Positions 26,120 through 34,660 of a DNA stretch of 64,000 nt are shown piece after piece. The notes beneath the pieces were generated by a model, which was given only the letters and a program-made list of their open reading frames with translations, searched no databases and was not told the origin of the DNA. The DNA comes from JBFIHF01 sp964411125 (GTDB lineage Bacteria; Myxococcota_A; Bradymonadia; Bradymonadales; Bradymonadaceae). The stretch covers positions 1 to 64,000 of the forward strand of contig CAYPJU010000016.1 in NCBI GenBank assembly GCA_964411125.1, written 5' to 3'. The translations under genes and the position numbers were made by a program. How positions within the stretch are numbered: the stretch's first letter is position 1; every line of letters begins with the position of its first letter.

Positions 26120-26549
26120 CCAGCACGCCGACCGCACGAGCGAGGAGATCGCCCGCCTCTACTTCGACATCTTCAACGAGCGGGCGCTCGACGAGTTGGA
26201 CGATCTACTGACCGAAGATTTCGTGAGCCACCTGCGCGTAGGGGACGTCGAAGGGCGCGAGCCGTTCAAGGTCATGATGGTCGACCTCTACGAGGCGTTC
26301 CCGGACATGGAGTGGATCCTCGACGAGCTGATCTGCACCGCCGATCGGGTCATCTACCGCTACGCCTTCCAGGGGACACACCGGGGGGCGTTCATGGGCA
26401 TCGCCCCATCGAACAAGTTCATCCGTGCGGAGGGCGCCGAGGTGCTCCACCTGGCGAACGGCTGGGTCACCGAAGTCTGGAACTACACCGACCTGATGGG
26501 CCTCGCCGCGCGTCTGCACGCCACCCACCCCCTGTCGATGGAACTGTAG
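26112..26549 (+). CDS. SnoaL-like cytoplasmic protein
   Basis: The 145-residue protein is a compact SnoaL-like (NTF2-fold) domain: RLYFDIFNERALDELDDLLTEDF, then FPDMEWILDELI, RYAFQGTHRGAFMGI and EVWNYTDLMGL. Members act as cyclases, isomerases or non-enzymatic ligand binders. The ATG at 26112 is chosen because AAGGAG lies six bases upstream; it overlaps the regulator gene by eight bases, so the two are coupled. It is the cytoplasmic counterpart of the exported protein at 24229-24747. Confidence 0.88.
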   Translation: MSDQHADRTSEEIARLYFDIFNERALDELDDLLTEDFVSHLRVGDVEGREPFKVMMVDLYEAFPDMEWILDELICTADRVIYRYAFQGTHRGAFMGIAPSNKFIRAEGAEVLHLANGWVTEVWNYTDLMGLAARLHATHPLSMEL

Positions 26550-26587
26550 GGCCCGCGCTCGGGCCTCCCCCGGGACGAGCAACGCCG

Positions 26588-28111
26588 TCAGATCTCGCCC
26601 GACCGCAACAGCTCCTTCACACGCTCGGTCCGTCTCAGCACCTCCTCCTGATTCTTCTGCCGGTCCCAGTTCGCCAGCATCATCTTCATGCGGTGGTTGC
26701 CGCGAAACTCGTCGGCGTGCCGGTTCAGAAAGTCCCAGTAGAGGCTGTTGAACGGACAGGAGTTCTCGCCGACGCGGTCCTTGTGGTCGTATTCGCACCC
26801 CTTGCAGTAGTCGCTCATCTTGTTCACGTAGTTGGCGCTCGCCGCGTACGGCTTGCTCGTGAACGTGCCGAGATCGGCGTACTGGCTCATCCCTATCACG
26901 TTGGGGACCATCACCCAGTCGAGCGCGTCGATGAAGCACGCGGTGAACCAGTCGAGCACTTCCTGCGGGTTCACCTGCGCGATCTGCGCGAACGTCCCCA
27001 GGATCATCAGCCGCTGAATGTGGTGGGCATACGCCGTCTCGCGAACCTGCCCCACCACCTGACGCATGCAGTTCATCCTGGTCTCTCCGCTCCAGTAGAA
27101 ATCGGGGAGCGACCGACGGTGGTTCAGCCTGTTGAGCTCGCGCATCTCGGGCATGAAATGGCCATAGACCTCGTGCATGAACTCGCGCCACCCGAGAATC
27201 TGTCGAACGAATCCCTCGATCGAGTTGACCGGGATCTTTCGGCGCCCGTCGCGGTAGTGCTCGATCGCGGTCTCGATGACCTCGCGCGGATGCAGCAGGC
27301 CCAGGTTGAGCAGCGGACTGAGCACACTGTGATTCAGCGTGTAGTCGCCCGTCACCATCGCGTCTTCGTACGGGCCGAAGTCGCGCAGCCGGTTCTCGCA
27401 GAAGTCGCGCAGCGCCTCGAGCGCCTGCTCGCGCGTGACGGGCCAGCCGAACGGCTCCGCGTCGCCGAAGTTGTCGGGGAACTCGCGCTTCACGAAGTCG
27501 ATCACCTCCCGCGTCGTCTCGTCCGGCTCGAAGGTCGGTGGATCGGGAAACCGGTAATCGTCGGGCGGCGTTTCGCGGTTGTCGTGGTCGAAGTTCCACT
27601 GGCCCCCCTCGGGGTCGTCACCGATCATCAAGTAGCCGTGTCGGGCCCGCATCGACCGGTAGAAATACTCCATGCGAAGTTCCTTGCGGCCTTCGGCCCA
27701 GTCGGCGAAGAACCCGTCCGGCGTCAGCCACAGCTCGTTGGGAACGACGTGAAGAGAACCCCCTTCGGCCTCGCACGCATCGCGCAGCATCTCCTCGTAC
27801 CCCCAGTCGTTCGGCGCCATCACGACCAGCGGCACCCCGCCCGCCTGGCGCTGATGCTTCGCAATGCCGGTCGCGAAGCTCTCTTCGGCGCGCTTGTAGT
27901 CGAGCGTGAACCCGTCCGCCTCGAGCGACGCCGCGAAGTGGCGCATCGCCGAGAAGCAGTGGATCAGCTTCTGTTTGTGGTGCGGGAGCGAGTGCCCGAG
28001 CTCGAGCGACTCGATCATCAACACGGTCGTCTTCTCGGGCACAGCATCGGCGAGCGGACCGACCTGCCGATTGAGCTGGTCGCCGAGGACGAGGATGTGG
28101 GTCTTGGACAT
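26588..28111 (-). CDS. Iron-sulfur bacterial cryptochrome/photolyase (FeS-BCP, PhrB type)
   Basis: The 507-residue flavoprotein matches the deoxyribodipyrimidine photolyase-related family. It starts THILVLGDQLN and holds the FAD-domain landmarks TGDYTLNHSVLSPLLNLGLL, GFVRQILGWREFMHEVYG and WVMVPNVIGMSQYADLGTF. Four cysteines at 348, 436, 439 and 452 match the spacing of the [4Fe-4S] ligands in Agrobacterium PhrB (350, 438, 441, 454). Such enzymes repair (6-4) photoproducts in light, with a ribolumazine-type antenna. The gene is monocistronic and lies beside a palindromic repeat. Confidence 0.93.
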   Translation of the reverse strand: MSKTHILVLGDQLNRQVGPLADAVPEKTTVLMIESLELGHSLPHHKQKLIHCFSAMRHFAASLEADGFTLDYKRAEESFATGIAKHQRQAGGVPLVVMAPNDWGYEEMLRDACEAEGGSLHVVPNELWLTPDGFFADWAEGRKELRMEYFYRSMRARHGYLMIGDDPEGGQWNFDHDNRETPPDDYRFPDPPTFEPDETTREVIDFVKREFPDNFGDAEPFGWPVTREQALEALRDFCENRLRDFGPYEDAMVTGDYTLNHSVLSPLLNLGLLHPREVIETAIEHYRDGRRKIPVNSIEGFVRQILGWREFMHEVYGHFMPEMRELNRLNHRRSLPDFYWSGETRMNCMRQVVGQVRETAYAHHIQRLMILGTFAQIAQVNPQEVLDWFTACFIDALDWVMVPNVIGMSQYADLGTFTSKPYAASANYVNKMSDYCKGCEYDHKDRVGENSCPFNSLYWDFLNRHADEFRGNHRMKMMLANWDRQKNQEEVLRRTERVKELLRSGEI

Positions 28112-28144
28112 CGGTACGGTGGGCTGGGGGCGGCTGGAAGCTTA

Positions 28145-28227
28145 GCACGCGGACCGCGGCTGGAAGCCGCGTCACCAGACTGTTGCCGCTACTTTGGTGA
28201 CGCGGCTTCCAGCCGCGGTCGGCGTGC
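28145..28227. repeat. Palindromic repeat, family A copy 2
   Basis: Two 33-bp inverted arms (28145-28177 and 28195-28227, one mismatch) flank a 17-base loop. The inner core CGCGGCTGGAAGCCGCG plus TCACCA matches copy 1 at 15606-15669 with one change. As RNA or single-stranded DNA it would fold into a very long hairpin. It lies in the divergent gap between the photolyase and the PHP lipoprotein. No open reading frame or target duplication is evident. Confidence 0.88.
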
Positions 28228-28299
28228 GCCCCGCCACCAACGCTGTGACATTTGCAGAACAACCTTCTACCATCGCCCCGTGCTCAACGAGGGAGTCGT

Positions 28300-31200
28300 A
28301 TGAAGTGGATCATCGCCGCGCTCGCCGTCACCGTGATGGCTTGTTCGTCCAACAACGACAACAACGCGAACAACGGTAGCAACGGGATGCTGCCGGACAT
28401 CGAGGTGCCCGATCAGGGCCCGCTGCCCATCCCCGACGCAGCGCGCCCCGACGAGGGTACCGACACGGTCGACATGACGACGCCGAACGGTCCGATCGTC
28501 GAGCTCGATCTCGAGCCCTACCTCGGCGAAGCCGGCGACTCGAACGCCAACGTGTACGAGCTGCAAGGCGACGCGCCGTTCACGGGGCCCGTCATCGAGG
28601 GACGTCCCGGTGACTGGGTCCTCGAAAACGAAGTCGCACGCTTCCTCGTACAGGCGGACAAGCGATTCATGTCGCCCTGCCCGTGGGGGGGAACGGTGGT
28701 CGACGCAGCGTCGCTCGCAGGCGGCGGTTCCGAAGACATCCTCGGCGAGATCTGCCTCCTGGTGAACGGCGGACAGACCTTCCGTCCCGACCAGTTCGAC
28801 GTCCTCGCCGACGGGAGCGACGGTCGCGCCGTCGTCCTCGCGGCGTCGGGAACGTTCACCACGAACGACTTCCTGAACCTCCCGGTGATGGTGGACGACT
28901 TCGTCGAGGGACTCGGTGACGCGGTGAAGATCGACCTGAACCGCGAGATTCCGGTCCGTATCACCAACTACTACATCTTGCGCCCCGGCGAGACCGCCCT
29001 CCACGTCGTCACGGCGTTCCGAAACGACACCGATGCAGCAGAGCACCTCGTCCCGATCTACCTCGTCGCGTCCGGCGGCGATGGCGAGTACTACAACCCC
29101 GAGGCCGCGACGGGCGGCTTCGGGTCGGGCGGGACGACGGGCATCGGCCTCGACAACTTTCCGTTCATCGCCTTCCACGGCGACAGCGCGACGTACGCGT
29201 TCGTGCCACAGTCCGACCCCGACCTCAACGCGCCGGTGATGCCCCGGGCCGGCTCCTACTTGATCATCTCGGGCGTCGCCGCGGCCGCGCTCGGAGCGTC
29301 GAGCAGCCGCCTACTGCCGCTGCTGACCTCCACACCGGAGAAGATCGCCGAGGCGGAGGAGGTCGTCCACGTGGAACCAGGTGAGACGGAGATCCTCGAG
29401 CACCGCCTCTTCGTGGGAGGGGGCAGCATCGCCGAGGTGACGGACCCGATCTACGACTGGATGAACATCGACCGCGGCACCGTCATCGGAACCGTCCGCG
29501 ACCCCGACGGAAACCCCGTGGAAGGGGCGCGCGTTTCGGCCGTATCGGACCGAAACAAAGCCCTCAACCAGGCGCTCTCCGCCGCGGACGGGACCTTCTC
29601 GATGAAGGTCCCCGCGGGAACGTACGAGATCAGCGCTCGTAAGGGCGGAATGCCGCCTTTCGGAGCCGTCGCGGCGACGGTCGCCGCCGGAGAGGAGGTG
29701 GACGTCGCAGACGTGGACGTCGACCTTCCGGGCCGGATCGTGGTCCGGGTCACGACCCCCGACGACGGCTGCGAAACGACGACCAACCCCGCTCCAATCC
29801 CCGCCCGGCTCACTGTCTTGTGCGCCGAGACCCCCTGCCCGTCGGCTCCTCAAAAGACGGAGTTCGACACCGGAAAGAACTCGCTCCCCGACGACATCGC
29901 CGCCGTCGTCTACTCCGGCACCGACGGTGTTCTCGAGGTGGATGTCCCCCCCGGGGCCTACCGCCTCGTGGTGAGCCGCGGAATGGAATGGTCGGTGTGG
30001 CCGCAGGACCTGATGGCGAACGGCGGTACGCCGCTCACCGCGGTGGCCGGCGAGACCCACGAATTCGACGTCGAGATCGCCCGCGTCGTGGACACCCCCA
30101 ATGCTTACAGCGGCGACTTCCACGTCCATACGATCCGCTCCCCCGACAGTCCGGTGCCGTGGAACGACCGCGTCCGCAACTTCATGGCGGAAGGGGTCGA
30201 CGTCATCGTCTCGACGGACCACGACTCGATTTCCGATTACCGCCCTGTCGTGACCGCGCTCGGCGGTGACGCCTGGATTCGAAACGTCGTCGGCGAAGAG
30301 ATCACGACGGCCGACCTGGGTCACTTCAACGCATTCCCCCTCGCCGTCGACCCGTCTCACGGACGTGGGGGCGCGATCGACTGGGGTGGCGGAGACAGCT
30401 ACACGCTCCTCCCGGGCGAGCTCTTCGCGGCGGCGCGTGAAATCGCGACATCCGATCCCGTGGTCCAGATGAACCACGCCGACGGCCTCGGCTTCGTCCG
30501 GTTCGCCGAAGCCGACGTGCTCCGGGGAATCAGCTACGCCAGCCGCGAGAAACATCGTCTTCCGCCGGAACCTGCCGACCCGATGACCGGGGACACCAAG
30601 ATCTGGTCGGACGACTTCACCGCAATGGAGCTCTTCAACGGTAGCTCGCGCACGCGATGGGCCATCCTGGGACGCTGGTGGATGACGATGATCGGCCGCG
30701 GCTTCACCCCGACCGGTACGGCGGTGACGGACACGCACAAGCTGTACGCCGACATCGGGGGCGCGCCGCGCTCCTACGTGTTCGGGCAGAACGACTACTC
30801 CTGCGGCGACCAGCCGTTCGCGACGCTCACCGACGAAGCGACGTTCATCGAAGCGTACGCCGCCGACGTCAACGCAGGACGCGTCCTCGGGACCAACGGT
30901 CCGTTCTTCACCGTGTCCGTCACCAACGGCGCGGGCGACAACGCGACGATGGGGGACACGATCGCGGCCGACTCAGAGACCGTCGCGACCCTCGACATTC
31001 AGACCCCCGAGTGGATGCGCGTGGTGGCGGTCGACGTCTACATGAACCCCGACCCCGAAGACGTCATCACCGCGCCCGGAGAAGCGATCGAAGACCCCAT
31101 CCCTCCCACCGAGACGATCAATCTCACCTGGGACGAGACGACTCAACTGACCACGGTCACCACGGGAGCCGAAGAGCATCGCGCCTGGCGCCAGTCCGTA

Positions 31201-31509
31201 CAGGTTCCCCTGTCGACCACCGAAGACGCGTTCGTCATCTTCGTCGTCCGCGGGGGGCAGAGCATGGCTCCGATCCACGCCTCCGGTCCCTTCGCCTTCT
31301 CGAACCCCGTCTACCTCGACGCCGATGGCGGGGGCTACGACAACCCCCCGTACGCCACGCTCGCCGAGCTTCCGCCCGACCCGAACGTCTCCCCCTGCCG
31401 CGACGCGTTCTGCGGCAACGGACCGCCCGTCGACGGTGAGCTGACCCCGGCGCAGTTGATGGAGATCATTCGCCACTACGATTGCAAAGACCCTTCGCAC
31501 GGTCACTGA
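28300..31509 (+). CDS. Large lipoprotein with a PHP-type domain
   Basis: The 1069-residue product has a lipoprotein signal (ALAVTVMAC) and an Asn-rich linker. A carboxypeptidase-regulatory-like module lies near 397-470 (GTVRDPDGNPVEGARVSAV). From about 605 it has a PHP (polymerase/histidinol phosphatase) domain with the metal motifs GDFHVHT (about 606-612) and STDHDSISDY (about 640). The remaining part has TDTHKLYAD and other possible ligands. PHP domains are metal-dependent phosphoesterases, usually cytoplasmic; here the protein must face outside. The substrate is unknown. The start at 28300 gives the lipobox and has GAGGGAG upstream. Confidence 0.87.
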   Translation: MKWIIAALAVTVMACSSNNDNNANNGSNGMLPDIEVPDQGPLPIPDAARPDEGTDTVDMTTPNGPIVELDLEPYLGEAGDSNANVYELQGDAPFTGPVIEGRPGDWVLENEVARFLVQADKRFMSPCPWGGTVVDAASLAGGGSEDILGEICLLVNGGQTFRPDQFDVLADGSDGRAVVLAASGTFTTNDFLNLPVMVDDFVEGLGDAVKIDLNREIPVRITNYYILRPGETALHVVTAFRNDTDAAEHLVPIYLVASGGDGEYYNPEAATGGFGSGGTTGIGLDNFPFIAFHGDSATYAFVPQSDPDLNAPVMPRAGSYLIISGVAAAALGASSSRLLPLLTSTPEKIAEAEEVVHVEPGETEILEHRLFVGGGSIAEVTDPIYDWMNIDRGTVIGTVRDPDGNPVEGARVSAVSDRNKALNQALSAADGTFSMKVPAGTYEISARKGGMPPFGAVAATVAAGEEVDVADVDVDLPGRIVVRVTTPDDGCETTTNPAPIPARLTVLCAETPCPSAPQKTEFDTGKNSLPDDIAAVVYSGTDGVLEVDVPPGAYRLVVSRGMEWSVWPQDLMANGGTPLTAVAGETHEFDVEIARVVDTPNAYSGDFHVHTIRSPDSPVPWNDRVRNFMAEGVDVIVSTDHDSISDYRPVVTALGGDAWIRNVVGEEITTADLGHFNAFPLAVDPSHGRGGAIDWGGGDSYTLLPGELFAAAREIATSDPVVQMNHADGLGFVRFAEADVLRGISYASREKHRLPPEPADPMTGDTKIWSDDFTAMELFNGSSRTRWAILGRWWMTMIGRGFTPTGTAVTDTHKLYADIGGAPRSYVFGQNDYSCGDQPFATLTDEATFIEAYAADVNAGRVLGTNGPFFTVSVTNGAGDNATMGDTIAADSETVATLDIQTPEWMRVVAVDVYMNPDPEDVITAPGEAIEDPIPPTETINLTWDETTQLTTVTTGAEEHRAWRQSVQVPLSTTEDAFVIFVVRGGQSMAPIHASGPFAFSNPVYLDADGGGYDNPPYATLAELPPDPNVSPCRDAFCGNGPPVDGELTPAQLMEIIRHYDCKDPSHGH

Positions 31510-31584
31510 CCCTGGTCACCGAACAGTGAATGACTCGCGCGTCACGTTCATCGCGTCGGCGCGATGATCGTGGTAGGTTGCGGC

Positions 31585-32736
31585 ATGCTCGACTCCACAC
31601 TACGAATCTGCGCGCTCGCCGCGGTCGCCCTCACGTTCTCTGCCGGATGCGGCCCCTCCGACACGAAAGGGGATTCCGACGAAGATCCCATCGTCATCAC
31701 GACCGGTGACGGCGGGAGCACACCGAGCGACAGTGACAGCGGTGGCGGGACTGTCGATACCGGCGGCGACATGGGCGGCGGGACCGACGACGGGGGGACC
31801 GATGGTACCGTGGACAGCGGGGGAGGCGACCCCGACACGGGAACCGACGATCCGGATCTCACCGGCGTCACCGCTCCGGAGGTCGATCCCAACTGCGTCG
31901 ACGGCAAGTACACCGAAGCGCTGCCCGACCCGACCGCGGACATCTCGGGCTTCATCGCCGGTTATCAGCCCGCCCAGCTCCACGCGTTCGTCGACGACGT
32001 CCTGACCGCCCGCTACCCGGTCGGTGCGTACCTCGTCCAGGGGGGGCTCACAGTCCAGCAGCTCGACTGCGTAGCCGTGTTCGCACGCAACACGTCGTCG
32101 GCGGAATCGGTGATCGGGTCGATGTCGACGGTCGTCCATGAGTGCGGACACATCTACGATTTCTCGCTGTCGCGGGGGCAGGATGGCTACGCGATCACCG
32201 ACACGCTCACCCTGTCCTGCGGCGGAGGCGATTCCACCGATCGCGGCGGAGAGACCTTCGCGCGCAGCCGGATCCGCGACGACGAGTACCAGCCGCTCAT
32301 GGCGAACGACCCCTATGCCAACATCTACCTGGACGGAGACCCCGACGACGACAATTTCGACGGTGGTGACCAGGGCTTCAACATGTTGTTCGACGAGACG
32401 GTGCAGTACGTGAACTCGCTCGCGACGAGCTACGCGTTCCAGGACTTCATTCGGGGCTCGACGAGCGCGCTCGACGGAATCCTCACTTTCCTCTGGTACA
32501 CCGAACGCTACCTCAGGATGGCGCGGCTGCAGTACCCCGACGCCTACGCGAAGCTGTCCGGCGACCCCTGTTGGCGGAACGCGATCCTCACGGTGTGGGG
32601 GCGCGCGTGGTGGATGATCGAACAGTCCGAAGGCAACGGCGCCCTCGGCATCAACGACCAGAAACTCTTCGAGTTGGTGCGGGACCCTGAGCTGCTTCAG
32701 GAGATTCAGCGGTTGCGCGACCTCGAAGGTTGCTGA
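31585..32736 (+). CDS. Lipoprotein with HExxH zinc-peptidase-like motif
   Basis: The 383-residue product has a lipoprotein signal (AALTFSAGC in essence) and a long linker rich in Asp, Gly, Ser and Thr (about 22-95). The globular part holds HECGH at 185-189, a typical HExxH zinc site. A possible third ligand is the Glu in FDETVQYVNSL (about 271). That makes a gluzincin-like metallopeptidase plausible but unproven. The start at 31585 is preferred for signal length; an in-frame ATG at 31564 is possible. It stands between the PHP lipoprotein and yaaA. Confidence 0.8.
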   Translation: MLDSTLRICALAAVALTFSAGCGPSDTKGDSDEDPIVITTGDGGSTPSDSDSGGGTVDTGGDMGGGTDDGGTDGTVDSGGGDPDTGTDDPDLTGVTAPEVDPNCVDGKYTEALPDPTADISGFIAGYQPAQLHAFVDDVLTARYPVGAYLVQGGLTVQQLDCVAVFARNTSSAESVIGSMSTVVHECGHIYDFSLSRGQDGYAITDTLTLSCGGGDSTDRGGETFARSRIRDDEYQPLMANDPYANIYLDGDPDDDNFDGGDQGFNMLFDETVQYVNSLATSYAFQDFIRGSTSALDGILTFLWYTERYLRMARLQYPDAYAKLSGDPCWRNAILTVWGRAWWMIEQSEGNGALGINDQKLFELVRDPELLQEIQRLRDLEGC

Positions 32737-32833
32737 AGCGCCGGTCGGCGTCGAACTTCCGCGGCGGCGGCTTGCGCGCATTCCGCCCGCTTGCTAATTC
32801 CCGCACGTCAGTGAAGTTCAACGGAGTCTCTGG

Positions 32834-33607
32834 ATGCTCATCGTCCTGTCCCCCTCGAAGACCCTCGATTACGAAACACCCCCGCGCACCGCGGAGTTCA
32901 CGGAGCCCGAGTTCCTCGACGACACGCGCGAGCTGGTCGAGGTCCTCGCCGACTACGACGAGGACGCGCTGTCGAACCTGATGGGGATCAGCGACAAGCT
33001 CGCGAACCTCAACGTCGAGCGCTACCAGACCTTCGAACTGCCGTTCACCCCGGGAAACGCGAAGCAGGCCCTGCTCGCGTTCAAAGGGGACGTCTACACC
33101 GACTTCGACCTCGACGCCTACGACGACGAAGACTTCCGGTTCGCGCAAGATCACGTCCGGATCTTGTCGGGGCTCTACGGCGTGTTGCGGCCGCTCGACC
33201 TGATGCAGCCGTACCGGCTCGAAATGGGGACGAAGCTCGACACCGAGCGAGGATCCAACCTCTACGAGTTCTGGGGGGACAAGATCGCGAAGAAGCTCAA
33301 GGCGGCGCTGAAACGGCAGGGGGACGACATCCTGCTCAATCTCGCGTCGAAGGAGTACTTCCGCAGTGTCGACACCGCGACGCTCGGCGCTCGCATCGTC
33401 GACGTGAACTTCCTGGAAGAGCGCAAAGGGAAGTGGAAGCCGATCACCTTCAACCTCAAGCGGGCCCGCGGCGCGATCACGAACTGGATCGTCCGTAACC
33501 GCATCACCGACCTCGAGGACGTGAAGTCGTTCGCCGAGGACCGCTACTATTTCAGCCCCGAGCGCTCGTCCACCGACGAGCTCGTGTTCCTCCGAGAGCC
33601 CGCATGA
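32834..33607 (+). CDS. yaaA: Peroxide stress protein YaaA family
   Basis: The 257-residue protein has the full family signature: MLIVLSPSKTLDY at the start, LMGISDKLANLN, then ILSGLYGVLRPLDLMQPYRLEMGT and NLASKEYF. In E. coli YaaA lowers free iron and limits oxidative damage during peroxide stress, and it binds DNA. The length is normal. Its stop overlaps the start of the barrel protein 33604-34410 (ATGA), so the two are coupled. The functional reason for that pairing is unclear. Confidence 0.95.
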   Translation: MLIVLSPSKTLDYETPPRTAEFTEPEFLDDTRELVEVLADYDEDALSNLMGISDKLANLNVERYQTFELPFTPGNAKQALLAFKGDVYTDFDLDAYDDEDFRFAQDHVRILSGLYGVLRPLDLMQPYRLEMGTKLDTERGSNLYEFWGDKIAKKLKAALKRQGDDILLNLASKEYFRSVDTATLGARIVDVNFLEERKGKWKPITFNLKRARGAITNWIVRNRITDLEDVKSFAEDRYYFSPERSSTDELVFLREPA

Positions 33608-34410
33608 ACATCTTCCGTTGCCTCGTCGCAGCCTTGCTGGTGTCGCTCCCCGCGACCGCCTTCGCGGGCGGATGGACCCAACCCAAAGGCGATCTCTACA
33701 CCAAGATCTGGACGCGGGCGCTCTTCGGCAACGCCGCCTTCGACTTGAACGGCGACCGGCTCGAGACCGACAGCTACCAGATGCTCGAGTTCAACGTGTA
33801 CGGGGAGTTCGGTGCCGCGCCCGACTTCACGCTGATCGCACAGGCGACCCCGGTGGGAGCGTCGTGGTACGGCGATCGTTTCAACGGCTTTTCCGGCCCG
33901 TATTCGGTGGGCGCACGACGACGCTTCTTCGACAAGAAGCTGCAGATGTCCCTCGAGGGCCGCATCGGCGGCAGCCCCGGATTCGGCGACTCGAACCTCG
34001 CCGCGCCCGACGACCCGTTCGTCTACCGCAACGTCGTCCGGACCGCCTCGACCGGCTGGGATCTACAGTTCGGCTTCCCGCTCAGCTTCGGTTGGCTCGC
34101 GTGGTCGGTCGGCCCGACGGTCAACACCTCCCCCGACGTCGCGCACGCCTTCGACGTCCGCGCCCAGTTCGGTGTGAAGTTCGGGGGCCTCGTCGCCGAC
34201 GTCTCGTCGCAATTCCACTGGACCTTCGAACCTCTCACCGAGGTCAACGTCACCGGCGCCGGCGACACCCGCTACATCGGCATCACCGCCAACGTCGCCT
34301 ACTGGTTCACCGAGCACTTCGCCCTGAACGCCGGCCTCGGTTCCGCCCTCCTCGCCCAGTCCAACGCGTACAGCCCCGCCCCGACCCTAGGGGTGGAGTT
34401 TCGCAACTAA
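33604..34410 (+). CDS. Probable outer-membrane beta-barrel protein
   Basis: The 268-residue product has a signal peptide (CLVAALLVSLPATAFA, cleavage about 21). The mature part is a chain of amphipathic strands with aromatic girdles (for example FTLIAQATPVGASWYG, WDLQFGFPLSFGWLAWSVG, YIGITANVAYWF). It ends in LGVEFRN, which is not the classical terminal Phe. It resembles small transporter-like barrels, but the cargo is unknown. Translation is coupled to yaaA by an ATGA overlap. Confidence 0.8.
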   Translation: MNIFRCLVAALLVSLPATAFAGGWTQPKGDLYTKIWTRALFGNAAFDLNGDRLETDSYQMLEFNVYGEFGAAPDFTLIAQATPVGASWYGDRFNGFSGPYSVGARRRFFDKKLQMSLEGRIGGSPGFGDSNLAAPDDPFVYRNVVRTASTGWDLQFGFPLSFGWLAWSVGPTVNTSPDVAHAFDVRAQFGVKFGGLVADVSSQFHWTFEPLTEVNVTGAGDTRYIGITANVAYWFTEHFALNAGLGSALLAQSNAYSPAPTLGVEFRN

Positions 34411-34415
34411 AGGGT

Positions 34416-34604
34416 GGTTCGCACCAACTCCACGCGAGCGAAGCGAGCCGCACCCGCGAAGCCGCGAAGCGGCCGCCGCGCGGAGCGCGGGATAGCCCTG
34501 GGTGTAGGGCGGCGAAGCCGACCAAACCCGGGGATCGTCCGCACCCCCTCCATGCGAGCGAAGCGAGCCTGTCGCTAGCGCAAAGCGCAAAGCGCACAGC
34601 GCAT
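34416..34604. repeat. Intergenic cluster of short direct, inverted and tandem repeats
   Basis: Two 34-base imperfect direct repeats (34416-34449 and 34536-34569, 29 identical bases, 120 bases apart) both end in the near palindrome GCGAGCGAAGCGAGCC. Between them are further small palindromes (GCCGCGAAGCGGC-like and CGCGCGGAGCGCG). After them come four tandem 7-mers (34577-34604: AGCGCAA twice, AGCGCAC, AGCGCAT). The stretch carries no gene and fills most of the 250-base gap before the SDR gene. Confidence 0.75.
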
Positions 34605-34660
34605 GCATCGCGCAGAGCACCCCTTGACCACTTCTACCCGTCGAACTACCGTCGCGCGCG

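Noticed and set aside
34577..34604. CRISPR-like array at the tandem 7-mers
   Set aside because: Units are 7 bases and contiguous with no spacers, and no cas genes are present.
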